From Rhodococcoides corynebacterioides NBRC 14404 (GTDB lineage Bacteria; Actinomycetota; Actinomycetes; Mycobacteriales; Mycobacteriaceae): a DNA stretch of 64,000 nucleotides. Where the stretch lies: assembly GCF_001894765.1 (NCBI RefSeq), contig NZ_BCWV01000002.1:682001-746000 (forward strand). Reading direction: 5' to 3'. Below the pieces are notes generated by a model that saw nothing but the letters and a program-made list of their open reading frames with translations, did not search any database and was not told where the DNA came from. Shown piece by piece: positions 53,064 to 61,421 of the stretch; the first letter of the stretch is position 1, and every line of letters begins with the position of its first letter. The translations under genes were made by a program, and so were the position numbers.

Positions 53064-54211
53064 CAGCCGGCGGCCGGCCCGGACTCGGTGAACGCCCGGC
53101 TGCGCTCGCTCGCTTCGGTGCCGCGCTGCGCAGCGAGCACAGCGAGAACCTCGGTGGCGTCGATGCCGCCGAGCACCGACCCGTCGCGGCGGACCGCGAC
53201 CCCGATGCCGGACGGCGACGAGATGGCCGCGTCCAGGGCCTGACGCAGATCACCGCCCTCCGGGAACAGTGAACCGCCCGCCGCCGTGGACTCGTCGATC
53301 GAGTGGCCGGCACGCACGCCCTCGAGGCCGGTGACGTCCATCCACCCGCGGGGCCGATCGGCCTCGTCGACCACGAGCACCCACTCACTCGGCTCGAGCC
53401 GGACCTCGGTGGCCGACTCGGCGCGGGTGGTGGAGAGCGGATGCAGGGGCACCGAGGATCCGTCCCGGAAGGACAGGCCGCGATACCCGCGATCCCGGCC
53501 GACGAACGACGCCACGAAATCGGTGGCGGGGGAGGACAGGACTCGATCGGGGGTGTCGTACTGCTGCAGGACACCACCCGTGCCGAACACCGCGATGCGG
53601 TCGCCGAGACGCACGGCCTCGTCGATGTCGTGCGTGACGAAGACGATGGTCTTCTCGAGGTCGGCCTGCAGACGGAGCATCTCCTTCTGCAGGTCCTCCC
53701 GCACCACGGGGTCGACCGCACTGAAGGGCTCGTCCATCAACAGGATCGGCGGATCGGCGGCCAGCGCGCGAGCGACCCCGACACGCTGCTGCTGTCCGCC
53801 CGACAGCTGCGCCGGATAGCGCGTGGCGAGCGACGCGTCCAGGCCGACGCGCTCCAGTACGGCCATCGCCTCACGGCGTGCCTGGCGACGGGACGTGCCC
53901 GTCAGCACCGGCACCGTGGCGACGTTGTCCACGACCGTGCGATGCGGCAGCAGACCGGCGCTCTGGATGACGTAGCCGATCCCGCGGCGCAGAGCCACCG
54001 GGTCGACGGACGCGACGTCACGGCCGTCGACCTCGATCCGGCCCGACGACGGGGCGATCATCCGATTGATCATGCGCATCGAAGTGGTCTTGCCGCACCC
54101 GGACGGGCCGACGAACACCGTGAACGCACCCTCGACGATCTCGAGATCGAGACGATCGACCGCCGTCGTGCCGTCCGGGAACTGTTTGGTGACCCCGTCG
54201 AAGCGGATCAC
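53063..54211 (-). CDS. osmoprotectant ABC transporter ATP-binding protein (OpuCA/ProV-like)
   Basis: A 382-residue ATPase. Walker A GPSGCGKTTSMRM is near residue 33, the Q-loop VIQSAGLLPHRTV near 78, signature LSGGQQQRVGVARAL near 131, Walker B ILLMDEPFSAVDP near 153, and VTHDIDEA near 187. The C-terminal part (after residue 240) forms tandem CBS domains, which in OpuA sense ionic strength, so transport may be gated by osmolarity. GTG 54211 overlaps the binding-protein stop (GTGA). Confidence 0.92.
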   Translation of the reverse strand: MIRFDGVTKQFPDGTTAVDRLDLEIVEGAFTVFVGPSGCGKTTSMRMINRMIAPSSGRIEVDGRDVASVDPVALRRGIGYVIQSAGLLPHRTVVDNVATVPVLTGTSRRQARREAMAVLERVGLDASLATRYPAQLSGGQQQRVGVARALAADPPILLMDEPFSAVDPVVREDLQKEMLRLQADLEKTIVFVTHDIDEAVRLGDRIAVFGTGGVLQQYDTPDRVLSSPATDFVASFVGRDRGYRGLSFRDGSSVPLHPLSTTRAESATEVRLEPSEWVLVVDEADRPRGWMDVTGLEGVRAGHSIDESTAAGGSLFPEGGDLRQALDAAISSPSGIGVAVRRDGSVLGGIDATEVLAVLAAQRGTEASERSRAFTESGPAAG

Positions 54212-55191
54212 TGGACGGGCTTGTCCAATCCCTGCTCGGCGACCCACGCGCTGGCGGCGGCAGCGGGCTCGGTCTTGTTCTCGCCCGAAACCTCCTGGTT
54301 CAGGGCGAGCAGCTCGACGGTGGTGAGCTTCTCCGACACCGCGTTCAGCACCGCGGTCAACTTGTCCGAGGCCTTGGACGAGTTGTAGACCGGGACCACG
54401 TTCTGGGCCGGGAAGTTGTTGTCCGGGTCCGCGAGCGCCACGAGGTCGTTCTCCACGATGGCCGGTGTGGTGGTGAAGAGGTTCGCGGCCGTGATCTCAC
54501 CGGACACCAGCGCCGCCACCGTGGCCGGCCCGCCGCCGTCGGAGATCGGGACGAAGTTGGCCGCGGGGATGTCGACCCCGTACTTGTCGCGCAGGCCGGG
54601 CAGGCCGACCGGACGCTCGGCGAACTCCGGCGGACCACCGAACCGAACCTCGCCGGCGTAGGGCGCGAGGTCGCTGATGTTGGTCAGGTTCCACCGCTCG
54701 GCGGTCTCGCGCGTGACGACGACCGCGTCCTTGTCCTCGGCCGGAGCCGGGGTCGAGGCGGACAGATTCTCCGGCAGGGCCTCGGTCAGCGCCGCGGCGA
54801 CCTCGTCCGACGCCGTGGCCGTCGCCTCGGGGTCCAAGTAGAGGAGCAGGTTGCCGGTGTAGTCCGGAATGAGGTCGATCGAGCCGTCCTGCACCGCCGG
54901 GATGTACGCCTCGCGGCTGCCGATGGACAGGCGCGTGCTGGCGTCGAAACCGTTGGCGCGCAACGCATCCGCGTAGATGTTGGCGATGATCTCCGACTCG
55001 GTGAAGTTTGCCGAACCGACCACGATCGCGTTGGTGTCACCACCACTGCCGCCCTCGCCACCACTGCTCAGCGGATTCGACTCGCCTCCGCCGCAGGCCG
55101 ACAGCGCGAGCGCGGCGGACGCGACGAGGGCGGTGGTGGCCATGCGCACCGATCCGCGACGAGGGTGACGGGTGCGACGTGTCGTGTTCAC
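54208..55191 (-). CDS. osmoprotectant (glycine betaine/choline-type) substrate-binding lipoprotein
   Basis: A 327-residue OpuAC/ProX-family binding protein. From GTG 55191 the start VNTTRRTRHPRRGSVRMATT gives a basic region, a hydrophobic core and a lipobox LSAC with Cys33, then an acidic Gly/Ser linker. The mature part opens with IVVGSANFTESEIIANIYAD, a hallmark of OpuBC/OpuCC, followed by LIPDYTGNLLLYLDPEA near residue 120 with the Tyr of the aromatic ligand cage. A TACACT box 6 nt upstream supports GTG 55191 over ATG 55143. It is the first gene of the importer operon and is divergent from a second, more distant, binding protein. Confidence 0.9.
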   Translation of the reverse strand: MNTTRRTRHPRRGSVRMATTALVASAALALSACGGGESNPLSSGGEGGSGGDTNAIVVGSANFTESEIIANIYADALRANGFDASTRLSIGSREAYIPAVQDGSIDLIPDYTGNLLLYLDPEATATASDEVAAALTEALPENLSASTPAPAEDKDAVVVTRETAERWNLTNISDLAPYAGEVRFGGPPEFAERPVGLPGLRDKYGVDIPAANFVPISDGGGPATVAALVSGEITAANLFTTTPAIVENDLVALADPDNNFPAQNVVPVYNSSKASDKLTAVLNAVSEKLTTVELLALNQEVSGENKTEPAAAASAWVAEQGLDKPVQ

Positions 55192-55197
55192 CGGGCG

Positions 55198-55203
55198 AGT
55201 GTA
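55198..55203 (-). promoter_or_regulatory. candidate -10 box of the osmoprotectant importer operon, leaderless
   Basis: Minus strand TACACT (55203 to 55198), then CGCCCG, then GTG 55191. Confidence 0.45.
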
Positions 55204-55267
55204 ACGATAGAGACCGACAAGCACAGGCGTCGGCGCATATTCGCCCGCGACGGCGAAGGAGCCCGAA

Positions 55268-56131
55268 GTGAAGCGACACGCAGCGGCGGTGGCCGCCGTC
55301 CTGGCCGTCGGTCCGGCCGCGGTGGCCGGCTGCGGCACCGGGGAGCCGCAGAGCGGCGCGGCTGTGCTCGCCGCGACGCCGATCACGGTGGCGGACACGG
55401 GTTCTCCCGTCGGGACCACCCTTGCCGCCATCTACCGGGCCGCGTTCGCGCGCGCGGGTGTCGACGCGGTCGTGGTGCCCACCCGCGGACTGCCGGACGG
55501 TCTCGCCGCGCTCGACGACACGCGGGTGTCGGTGCTGCCCACCTTCTCCGGTGACGCCCTCGCGCTGCTGGACCGCTCCTCGGACGCGCGCTCGTCGGAG
55601 GACGTGCACGAGGCGCTGGCGCGGTCGCTGCCGGACTGGCTCACGGTCGCCGACTCCGCCACCGCCGCCGACGACGTCGTCGTACGCACGTCGTCGACGG
55701 TGACCGGCGCGGCGACGCTGTCCGCGTTCGCGCCGTCGTGCGCCGACGCGACGGTCCGGGTGATCGGCGAGTCCGACGTCGCGGGCAGTGACGCGACGCT
55801 GGCGACGCTGGCCGACGTGTACGGATGTCGGTTCCGTGCGCGGGTGGGCGAGAACGCCGGGGTGCTCGTGGGTCGCGCGCTCACCGCGCCGCTCCCGGAG
55901 ACGGCGGCCGACGCGACGACCCTCGCCGACGACCGGACGGCGTTCCCCGCGCAGGAGGTCGTCCCGATCGTGCGCAAGGGCGCGCTCGACGAGTCCGCCG
56001 GGTCCGCGCTCGAGACCGTCGCGGGAGAACTCACCACCGCCGACCTCGCCGCCTCCGTCGAACGGGTGGCGGCCGGCGAGTCCGCGGACGCCGTCGCCCA
56101 GCGGTGGGTGGACGAGGCCGGCGGGCGCTGA
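55268..56131 (+). CDS. diverged OpuCC-like substrate-binding lipoprotein
   Basis: A 287-residue lipoprotein with signal MKRHAAAVAAVLAVGPAAVA and lipobox VAGC (Cys22). The mature sequence follows the order of OpuCC proteins: VADTGSPVGTTLAAIYRAAF near residue 41 (compare NFTESEIIANIYADAL in the neighbour), RVSVLPTFSGDALALLDR near 85, and PAQEVVPIVRKGALDESAG near 226. It is shorter and much less conserved than the neighbouring binding protein, and the aromatic ligand-cage residues are largely replaced, so it may bind a different ligand or none. GTG 55268; divergent from the importer operon by 76 nt. Confidence 0.75.
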   Translation: MKRHAAAVAAVLAVGPAAVAGCGTGEPQSGAAVLAATPITVADTGSPVGTTLAAIYRAAFARAGVDAVVVPTRGLPDGLAALDDTRVSVLPTFSGDALALLDRSSDARSSEDVHEALARSLPDWLTVADSATAADDVVVRTSSTVTGAATLSAFAPSCADATVRVIGESDVAGSDATLATLADVYGCRFRARVGENAGVLVGRALTAPLPETAADATTLADDRTAFPAQEVVPIVRKGALDESAGSALETVAGELTTADLAASVERVAAGESADAVAQRWVDEAGGR

Positions 56132-56141
56132 CGCACCGACG

Positions 56142-57044
56142 TCAGGTGCGGGAGAGATGCTCCCGGACGAACACTCCGATCTCCCGTACCGCGTCGCGGG
56201 CCGGTTCGGTGATCGTCGCCTGCAGATGGGCCACGTGCCACAGATCCGGGTACTCGGTGAGCGTGGTCGGAACGTCCGCCGCACGCAGCGCCTCGACGTA
56301 GCGGAGCACCTGCGGGTGGAGGATCTCCGCCGTGCCGACGTGGACCAGCGTGGGCGGGAAGCCCACGGGCGGGCGGTGCGCGGGCGCATAGCCGGGATCG
56401 GCGGCGCCACCGTGACCGCGGTAGTCGGCAGCCGACCGTTCGAGCCACCGTCGATCGAGCAGCAGATCACGGTCGGCGGGGAAGTTCCGGTCGGCGGGGT
56501 CGGTCCAGGGTGAGATCAGGGCCAGGCACGCCGGGGTCAGATCGCGGTCGACCAGTGCTCCGGTGACGGCCGCGGCCAATCCGCCGCCCGCCGAATCGCC
56601 GGCGACGGCGAGCGACGACGGCGCCAGGCCCTCGGCGAGGAGCGCGTCGACGACGGCGAGAGCATCGTCGACCGCGGCGGGATACGGATGTTCCGGCGCG
56701 AGGCGGTAGTCGACGGCGACGACCCGTGCCCCGCTGTCCTGCGCGAGCGTCGCGGTGAGCGCCCGATGAGTCCGTGGCGACCCGGCGACGTACGCGCCGC
56801 CGTGCAGGTAGAGCACCGTCGTCGGTCGCACGGTGGCACCCACCGTCACGTACTCGACCGGTACTCCGCCGAGCCGACCGCTGCGCGTCACCGTGCCCTC
56901 GGGCAGGGGCAGCCCCGCGGCGAGGACCTCGAGGACGCGGCGGTGCACCGCGGTGGGGAAGTGCGGTGACAGGGCGAGACGGAAGATCGCCCCCACTGCC
57001 CGCGAGACCACGGGCAGGGGGAGAGACATCGGGCGTGGCGGCAT
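56142..57044 (-). CDS. alpha/beta-hydrolase, hormone-sensitive-lipase family (LipR-like)
   Basis: A 300-residue HSL-family esterase. The oxyanion-hole motif is YLHGGAYVAGS (HGGA rather than HGGG) near residue 80, the nucleophile elbow AGDSAGGG near residue 148, the acid region SPWTDPADRNFP near 180, and the His of EYPDLWHVAHLQ near residue 272. Its start, ATG 57044, is 3 nt after the SDR stop, so it ends the monooxygenase-SDR-lipase transcript. The set resembles the mycobacterial mymA operon (Rv3083 monooxygenase, LipR, SadH), in which the same three classes of enzyme occur. The ester from a Baeyer-Villiger reaction would be a sensible substrate. Confidence 0.85.
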   Translation of the reverse strand: MPPRPMSLPLPVVSRAVGAIFRLALSPHFPTAVHRRVLEVLAAGLPLPEGTVTRSGRLGGVPVEYVTVGATVRPTTVLYLHGGAYVAGSPRTHRALTATLAQDSGARVVAVDYRLAPEHPYPAAVDDALAVVDALLAEGLAPSSLAVAGDSAGGGLAAAVTGALVDRDLTPACLALISPWTDPADRNFPADRDLLLDRRWLERSAADYRGHGGAADPGYAPAHRPPVGFPPTLVHVGTAEILHPQVLRYVEALRAADVPTTLTEYPDLWHVAHLQATITEPARDAVREIGVFVREHLSRT

Positions 57045-57047
57045 GCG

Positions 57048-57881
57048 TCAGGCCACGGGCTTGGGCATGACGCGACCGGACAGCTTGGCCACCACGTCCT
57101 GGTAGTACGGACCGGCCACCCGAACGAGGACGTCGAGCGCGCGCGCGTCCGCTCCGATGAGCACCCTGGCCTTGTCCTTCTGCACCCCCGTGAGGATGGT
57201 GCGCGCCGCGGCTTCCGGCGACGTGCGAGCGAGCTTGCGATCGAAGAACTCGGCGACCGACCTCTGATCGTGGTCCCCGGTGACCGTGGCGTTGCGGGCG
57301 ATCGCGGTCTTGATGCCGCCCGGGTGCACGCAGGTCACGCGCACCGGGTGGTGGGCGATCAACATCTCCTGGCGCAGGGCCTCGGTGAAGCCGCGGACGG
57401 CGAACTTCGCCGCGTTGTACGCGGACTGCGACGGGATCGCGAGGAGACCGAACAGGCTCGAGACGTTGACGACGTGGCCGTCGCCGGACTCGATCAGGTG
57501 GGGGAGGAACGCCTTGGTGCCGTTGACCACGCCCCAGAAGTCGACGTCGATGATGCGCTCGAAATCCTTGAATTCGGTGCGCTCGACGTCGCCGTGGTGC
57601 GCGATGCCGGCGTTGTTGTAGATCTGGTTGACCACGCCGAAGTGGCCGCGCACCGTCTCCGCGTAGTCGAGGACGCCCCCGCGCTCGCTGACGTCGAGGT
57701 GGTCGCTGCGGACCTCCGCACCGCGCGCCGTCACGGCGCTCACGGTCTCGGCCAGGCCGACCGAGTCGACGTCGGACAGTGCGAGACGAGCACCGCGGGA
57801 CGCGAGGTCGAGGGCCAGGGCGCGGCCGATGCCCGATCCGGCGCCGGTGACGACGGCCACGCGTCCTGAGAATTCGCTCAT
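57048..57881 (-). CDS. short-chain dehydrogenase/reductase (SadH-like)
   Basis: A 277-residue classical SDR. The cofactor motif TGAGSGIG is at residues 12-19, NNAG at 89-92, catalytic Ser142 (NVSSLFG), Tyr155 and Lys159 (SAYNAAK). Residue 36-38 SDVD suggests preference for NAD. It has the length and C-terminal extension of mycobacterial SadH (Rv3085, 276). It would oxidise an alcohol to the ketone that the neighbouring monooxygenase uses, or the reverse. ATG 57881 overlaps the monooxygenase stop (ATGA). Confidence 0.9.
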   Translation of the reverse strand: MSEFSGRVAVVTGAGSGIGRALALDLASRGARLALSDVDSVGLAETVSAVTARGAEVRSDHLDVSERGGVLDYAETVRGHFGVVNQIYNNAGIAHHGDVERTEFKDFERIIDVDFWGVVNGTKAFLPHLIESGDGHVVNVSSLFGLLAIPSQSAYNAAKFAVRGFTEALRQEMLIAHHPVRVTCVHPGGIKTAIARNATVTGDHDQRSVAEFFDRKLARTSPEAAARTILTGVQKDKARVLIGADARALDVLVRVAGPYYQDVVAKLSGRVMPKPVA

Positions 57882-59491
57882 CGTGCAGTCGCTTTCGAGG
57901 TGAGGTCGGCGGGATCGTCGGGGTTCCGGGTGGTGTCCGGGGCCGGCGTGCCGACGGCGGTCGGGATGGGGTCGGCCTTCGTCGAGGTCAGGTCCGCGGC
58001 TGCCACCGCATCGTAGGCCTCGAGGTCGAACTGCTTGGTGATGCGGCGGAACTCGAACGTGAAGTCCGGCCAGAGCGTGGTGTTGTTGCCGTGCTTGTCG
58101 AGGTACCAGCTGGCGCAGCCACCGGTGAGCCAGACGGACTTGCCGAGCTTCTGCTGCAGGTCGGCGTTGTACCGGTCCTGCACGTCCCGCCGCACCTCGA
58201 CCACGCCGAGATCGTGACGATTCATGGTGTTCAGCGCGTCGACCACGTAGTTCAACTGCGACTCGATCATGAACACCATCGAGGTGTGGCCGAGGCCGGT
58301 GTTCGGGCCGACGAGGAAGAACAGGTTGGGGAACCCGGCCACGGCCGCGCCCTTGTATCCCTGCTGGCCGCGCTCGTCGAAGACCTCGGCGAGCGAGCGC
58401 CCGTCCCGACCGAAGATGCCCTGGAAGGTCGGCGAGTCGGTGACGTGGAACCCGGTGGCCACCACCAGGGCGTCGATCTCCCGCTCCGTGCCGTCCTTCG
58501 TCACGATGGAGTGCTCGCGCACCTCCGCGATCCCGTCGGTGACGAGGTCCACGTTGGGGCGGCTGAGCGCCGGGTAATAGTTGTTCGAGATGAGCATGCG
58601 CTTGCACCCGATGCGGAAGTTCGGCATGACCTTGCGACGCAGCTCCGGATCGCTGATGCCACGGGCGATCTGGCGACGCGCGATGAACTCGAAGACCTTC
58701 ATCAGGGCGGGCGCCTTGGCCAGACCCACGACCTGCGTCTCGCGCGCGGCGTAAATACCCGTCCGCGAGAGGCGCTGGAAGCCGGGCACGTACTTGAACG
58801 CGGCGCGCTCGAGGGCGGTGTACTCGCGGTCGAAACGGGGGAGCACCCACGGGGCGGTGCGCTGGTAGACGTCGAGGTGCGCGACCTCGGGGGCGATGGC
58901 CGGCACGATCTGGATGGCCGACGCGCCGGTGCCGATGATCGCGACGCGCTTGCCGCGCAGGCTGGTCTCGTGATCCCACTGGGCGGAGTGGAAGATGTCG
59001 CCGCGGAAGTCCCGGATGCCGGGGATGTCCGGCAGGTTCGGCTCGCTCAGCGCGCCGACGGCGGACACCAGCTTGGACGCGGTGAAGCGGCCCTGCGTGG
59101 TCTCGAGGTCCCACTGCGCCGTGGACTCGTTCCACCGCGCCGACTCGACGTGGCAGTCGAAGACGTGCCGGTCGTACACGCGGTGCTCGCGGGCGACCTT
59201 CTCGATGTAGCGCTGGATCTCCGGCTGACGCGAGAACGACCGCGTCCAGTCGGGATTGAGCGCGAACGAGTAGGAGTAGAGGTGCGACGGCACGTCGCAG
59301 GCGGCACCGGGGTAGGTGTTGTCGCGCCACGTACCGCCGACGTCCGAGCCCCGCTCGAGCACCAGATAGTCGGAGTTGCCCTGCTGGCTGAGCTTGATCG
59401 CAGCGCCCAAACCGGCGAAGCCGCTGCCGATGATGATGGTGTCGACGTACCGTGCAGCGACCGCGTCGGTATCTGTTACTGGATGACTCAT
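57878..59491 (-). CDS. flavin-containing Baeyer-Villiger-type monooxygenase (MymA-like)
   Basis: A 537-residue class B flavoprotein monooxygenase: FAD motif GSGFAG at residues 22-27, the Baeyer-Villiger fingerprint FxGxxxHxxxW at 162-172 (FRGDIFHSAQW), and NADPH motif GTGASA at 187-192. Such enzymes insert oxygen next to a ketone to give an ester. MymA (Rv3083) has about 495 residues; this one has a longer C-terminus. ATG 59491 is chosen by the start of the FAD domain and by a TAATCT box 7 nt upstream; an earlier in-frame ATG at 59626 lies across the operator and belongs to antisense of the regulator. First gene of the three-gene operon. Confidence 0.92.
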   Translation of the reverse strand: MSHPVTDTDAVAARYVDTIIIGSGFAGLGAAIKLSQQGNSDYLVLERGSDVGGTWRDNTYPGAACDVPSHLYSYSFALNPDWTRSFSRQPEIQRYIEKVAREHRVYDRHVFDCHVESARWNESTAQWDLETTQGRFTASKLVSAVGALSEPNLPDIPGIRDFRGDIFHSAQWDHETSLRGKRVAIIGTGASAIQIVPAIAPEVAHLDVYQRTAPWVLPRFDREYTALERAAFKYVPGFQRLSRTGIYAARETQVVGLAKAPALMKVFEFIARRQIARGISDPELRRKVMPNFRIGCKRMLISNNYYPALSRPNVDLVTDGIAEVREHSIVTKDGTEREIDALVVATGFHVTDSPTFQGIFGRDGRSLAEVFDERGQQGYKGAAVAGFPNLFFLVGPNTGLGHTSMVFMIESQLNYVVDALNTMNRHDLGVVEVRRDVQDRYNADLQQKLGKSVWLTGGCASWYLDKHGNNTTLWPDFTFEFRRITKQFDLEAYDAVAAADLTSTKADPIPTAVGTPAPDTTRNPDDPADLTSKATAR

Positions 59492-59498
59492 GCACCGA

Positions 59499-59504
59499 AG
59501 ATTA
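59499..59504 (-). promoter_or_regulatory. candidate -10 box of the monooxygenase operon, leaderless
   Basis: Minus strand TAATCT (59504 to 59499), then 7 nt, then ATG 59491; 16 bp from the operator palindrome. Confidence 0.45.
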
Positions 59505-59520
59505 GAGCCTTGTTGAGCAA

Positions 59521-59540
59521 TGGTCAACAGTTGTTGACCA
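59521..59540. promoter_or_regulatory. 20-bp palindromic operator in the tetR/monooxygenase spacer
   Basis: TGGTCAACA-GT-TGTTGACCA, perfect over 9 bp on each side. A further half-site TGTTGAGCA is at 59511-59519 (8 of 9 matches), giving a second overlapping inverted repeat TGTTGA-N7-TCAACA. It lies between the two divergent -10 boxes. Confidence 0.75.
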
Positions 59541-59548
59541 ACATTCAG

Positions 59549-59554
59549 TAGTAT
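59549..59554 (+). promoter_or_regulatory. candidate -10 box of the tetR gene, leaderless
   Basis: TAGTAT at 59549-59554, then 7 nt, then ATG 59562. The ATG at 59553 overlaps this box, so 59562 is preferred as start. Confidence 0.45.
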
Positions 59555-59561
59555 GGCGATC

Positions 59562-60179
59562 ATGAAGCGGACCAGACTGAGCCCCGACGAGCGTCGGTCG
59601 CAGCTCATCGAGCTGGGCGTGTCCATGCTCTCCGGTCGCCCGCTGTCGCAGATCTCCGTCGACGAGATCGCCGGTCAGGCCGGGGTGTCGCGGGGCCTGC
59701 TCTTCCACTACTTCTCGTCGAAGGACGAGTACCACCTGGCCATCGTCGAGCACATCAGCCAGGAGATGCTCGAGTCCACCGCGCCCCCGGACGGCCTCGG
59801 ACCGATCGAGACGCTCATGTCCACCCTCACCGCCTACGTGGACTACGTGTCCGCCAACCGCACCACCTACGTCTCCCTCCTGCGCGGGACCGCCAGCGGC
59901 GACCCGGCCACGCGCGCGGTCTTCGAACGCACGCGGGACGCGATGGTCGATCGCACGCTCGCGCAGCTGCCGCTCGTCGGCATCGAGCCGACCCCGCTGA
60001 TCCATCTCGCCATCCGCGGATGGATCGCTTTCTGCGAGGAAGCGACCGTCCACTGGTTGCGAGACGAGTTGCTCTCCCGCGAGGAACTGATCGCGCTGCT
60101 CACCCGAGCGCTGCCGGCGGTGGCGCTCGGGCCAGACGACGCGGCGGCACTGCTGGCGGAACGATCGACCGCGCCGTAG
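59562..60179 (+). CDS. TetR-family regulator of the monooxygenase operon
   Basis: A 205-residue TetR protein: MKRTRLSPDERRSQLIELGV leads into the DNA-binding domain with ISVDEIAGQAGVSRGLLFHYFSSK (about residues 35-55); LLFHYF instead of the usual TLYHYF marks the group that binds TGGTCAACA-like sites. The rest is a helical ligand domain with no enzyme motif. It is divergent from the monooxygenase gene across 70 nt that contains a perfect 20-bp palindrome, so it very probably represses both itself and the operon until a ketone, ester or lipid ligand binds. A hairpin follows the stop. Confidence 0.9.
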   Translation: MKRTRLSPDERRSQLIELGVSMLSGRPLSQISVDEIAGQAGVSRGLLFHYFSSKDEYHLAIVEHISQEMLESTAPPDGLGPIETLMSTLTAYVDYVSANRTTYVSLLRGTASGDPATRAVFERTRDAMVDRTLAQLPLVGIEPTPLIHLAIRGWIAFCEEATVHWLRDELLSREELIALLTRALPAVALGPDDAAALLAERSTAP

Positions 60180-60198
60180 CGATACTCGAACGAGAACT

Positions 60199-60219
60199 CG
60201 CCACGGCTCTTTCGTGGCG
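60199..60219 (+). terminator. hairpin after the tetR gene
   Basis: CGCCACG (60199-60205), loop GCTCTTT, CGTGGCG (60213-60219): 7-bp perfect stem, 19 nt after the stop. Confidence 0.5.
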
Positions 60220-60314
60220 TCGGTGCACCGCGCGCCTTACAGCGGAAGTACCGTGAGACCCACTACGAGCTCCGGCGTCCACGCCGAAGACCGATGAGGA
60301 GAGGACGGCCGTCG

Positions 60315-61346
60315 ATGGGCGCGCAGATCACAGTTCCGAGCGAGACGCGGCACTCGGGGATTCTCGGGATCGGCGCGTTCCGACCCGAACGTGTGGTGAC
60401 CAACGAGGAGATCTGTCGCACCATCGACTCCTCCGACGAGTGGATCCGGACGCGTACCGGCATCGAGTCCCGCCGCTTCGCCGCGGAGAACGAGAACGTC
60501 GTGTACATGTCCATCGAGGCAGGTCGCCGCGCGTTGGAGAACTCGGGCGTCGATCCCTCCGAGATCGGCTGCATCATCGTCGCGACGTCCACCCACCTGC
60601 TGCTGAGCCCGCCGGCCGCCCCGATCGTCGCCGACGCGCTCGGCCTCGACGGTCCCGGCGCGTTCGACCTCGGAGCAGGCTGCGCCGGGTTCTGCTACGG
60701 CCTCGCCACGGCGTCCGACATGGTGCGCAGCGGAACCGCGAACAAGGTGCTCGTCATCGGCGTCGAGCAGCTGTCCGTCACCACCCGGCCCGACGACCGC
60801 GGCACGCGCATGATCTTCGGTGACGGCGCCGGTGCCATGGTCATCGGCCTGACCGACGAGCCCGCCATCGGCCCGGTCGTCTGGGGCTCCGACGGATCGC
60901 AGTGGGAAGCCATCCGCCAGGACAAGGACTGGCTGCAGTACTTCGCCGACCTGAAGGAGGATCCCACCGCGGATCGTCCGTGGATCGCGATGACGGGTAT
61001 CGCCGTGTTCCGCTGGGCCGCGTTCGAGATGGCCAAGGTGGCACGCGAGGCGCTCGACAAGGCGGGTATCACGGCCGCCGATCTCGACGTGTTCGTTCCC
61101 CACCAGGCCAACTCGCGCATCACCGACCTGCTGGCGAAGAGCCTCGAGCTCGCCGAGGACATCCCGGTGGCGAACGACATCGCCGAGGCCGGCAACACGT
61201 CCGCTGCGTCCATTCCGCTGGCCGTCGAGGAACTGCTCCGCACCGGCAAGGCGAAGAAGGGCGACACCGCGCTGTTGCTCGGCTTCGGCGCCGGACTCTC
61301 GTTCGCCGGACAGGTCGTCACGTTGCCGGACGCGCCCGCGAACTGA
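60315..61346 (+). CDS. fabH: beta-ketoacyl-ACP synthase III
   Basis: FabH condenses an acyl-CoA primer with malonyl-ACP; in mycolic-acid bacteria it links the FAS-I products to the FAS-II elongation system. The 343-residue protein has the complete catalytic triad: Cys123 (GAGCAGFCYG), His263 (PHQANSRI) and Asn294 (AGNTSAAS). The N-terminus GILGIGAFRPERVVTNEEIC and the CoA-binding DSSDEWIRTRTGI block are typical. Length compares with mycobacterial FabH (335). ATG 60315 is preceded by GGAGAGGA; ATG 60294, inside that site, was not chosen. It does not sit with other fab genes here. A 20-bp terminator separates it from kgd. Confidence 0.92.
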   Translation: MGAQITVPSETRHSGILGIGAFRPERVVTNEEICRTIDSSDEWIRTRTGIESRRFAAENENVVYMSIEAGRRALENSGVDPSEIGCIIVATSTHLLLSPPAAPIVADALGLDGPGAFDLGAGCAGFCYGLATASDMVRSGTANKVLVIGVEQLSVTTRPDDRGTRMIFGDGAGAMVIGLTDEPAIGPVVWGSDGSQWEAIRQDKDWLQYFADLKEDPTADRPWIAMTGIAVFRWAAFEMAKVAREALDKAGITAADLDVFVPHQANSRITDLLAKSLELAEDIPVANDIAEAGNTSAASIPLAVEELLRTGKAKKGDTALLLGFGAGLSFAGQVVTLPDAPAN

Positions 61347-61366
61347 CGCGTCACCAGCGACCACCA

Positions 61367-61409
61367 CGAGAAAGGGCCGCACCCCCGACGGGGGTGCGGC
61401 CCTTTCTCG
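61367..61409. terminator. 20-bp bidirectional terminator between fabH and kgd
   Basis: A perfect 20-bp stem (61367-61386 with 61390-61409) and 3-nt loop GAC. The A/T runs AAAG and CTTT near the base give a short U-tract on both strands. It is the strongest terminator in the window. Confidence 0.85.
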
Positions 61410-61421
61410 ACTGCGGGGAGA

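Noticed and set aside
59553..59561. ATG 59553 as start of the second tetR gene
   Set aside because: It overlaps the TAGTAT -10 box; ATG 59562 is placed 7 nt after the box.
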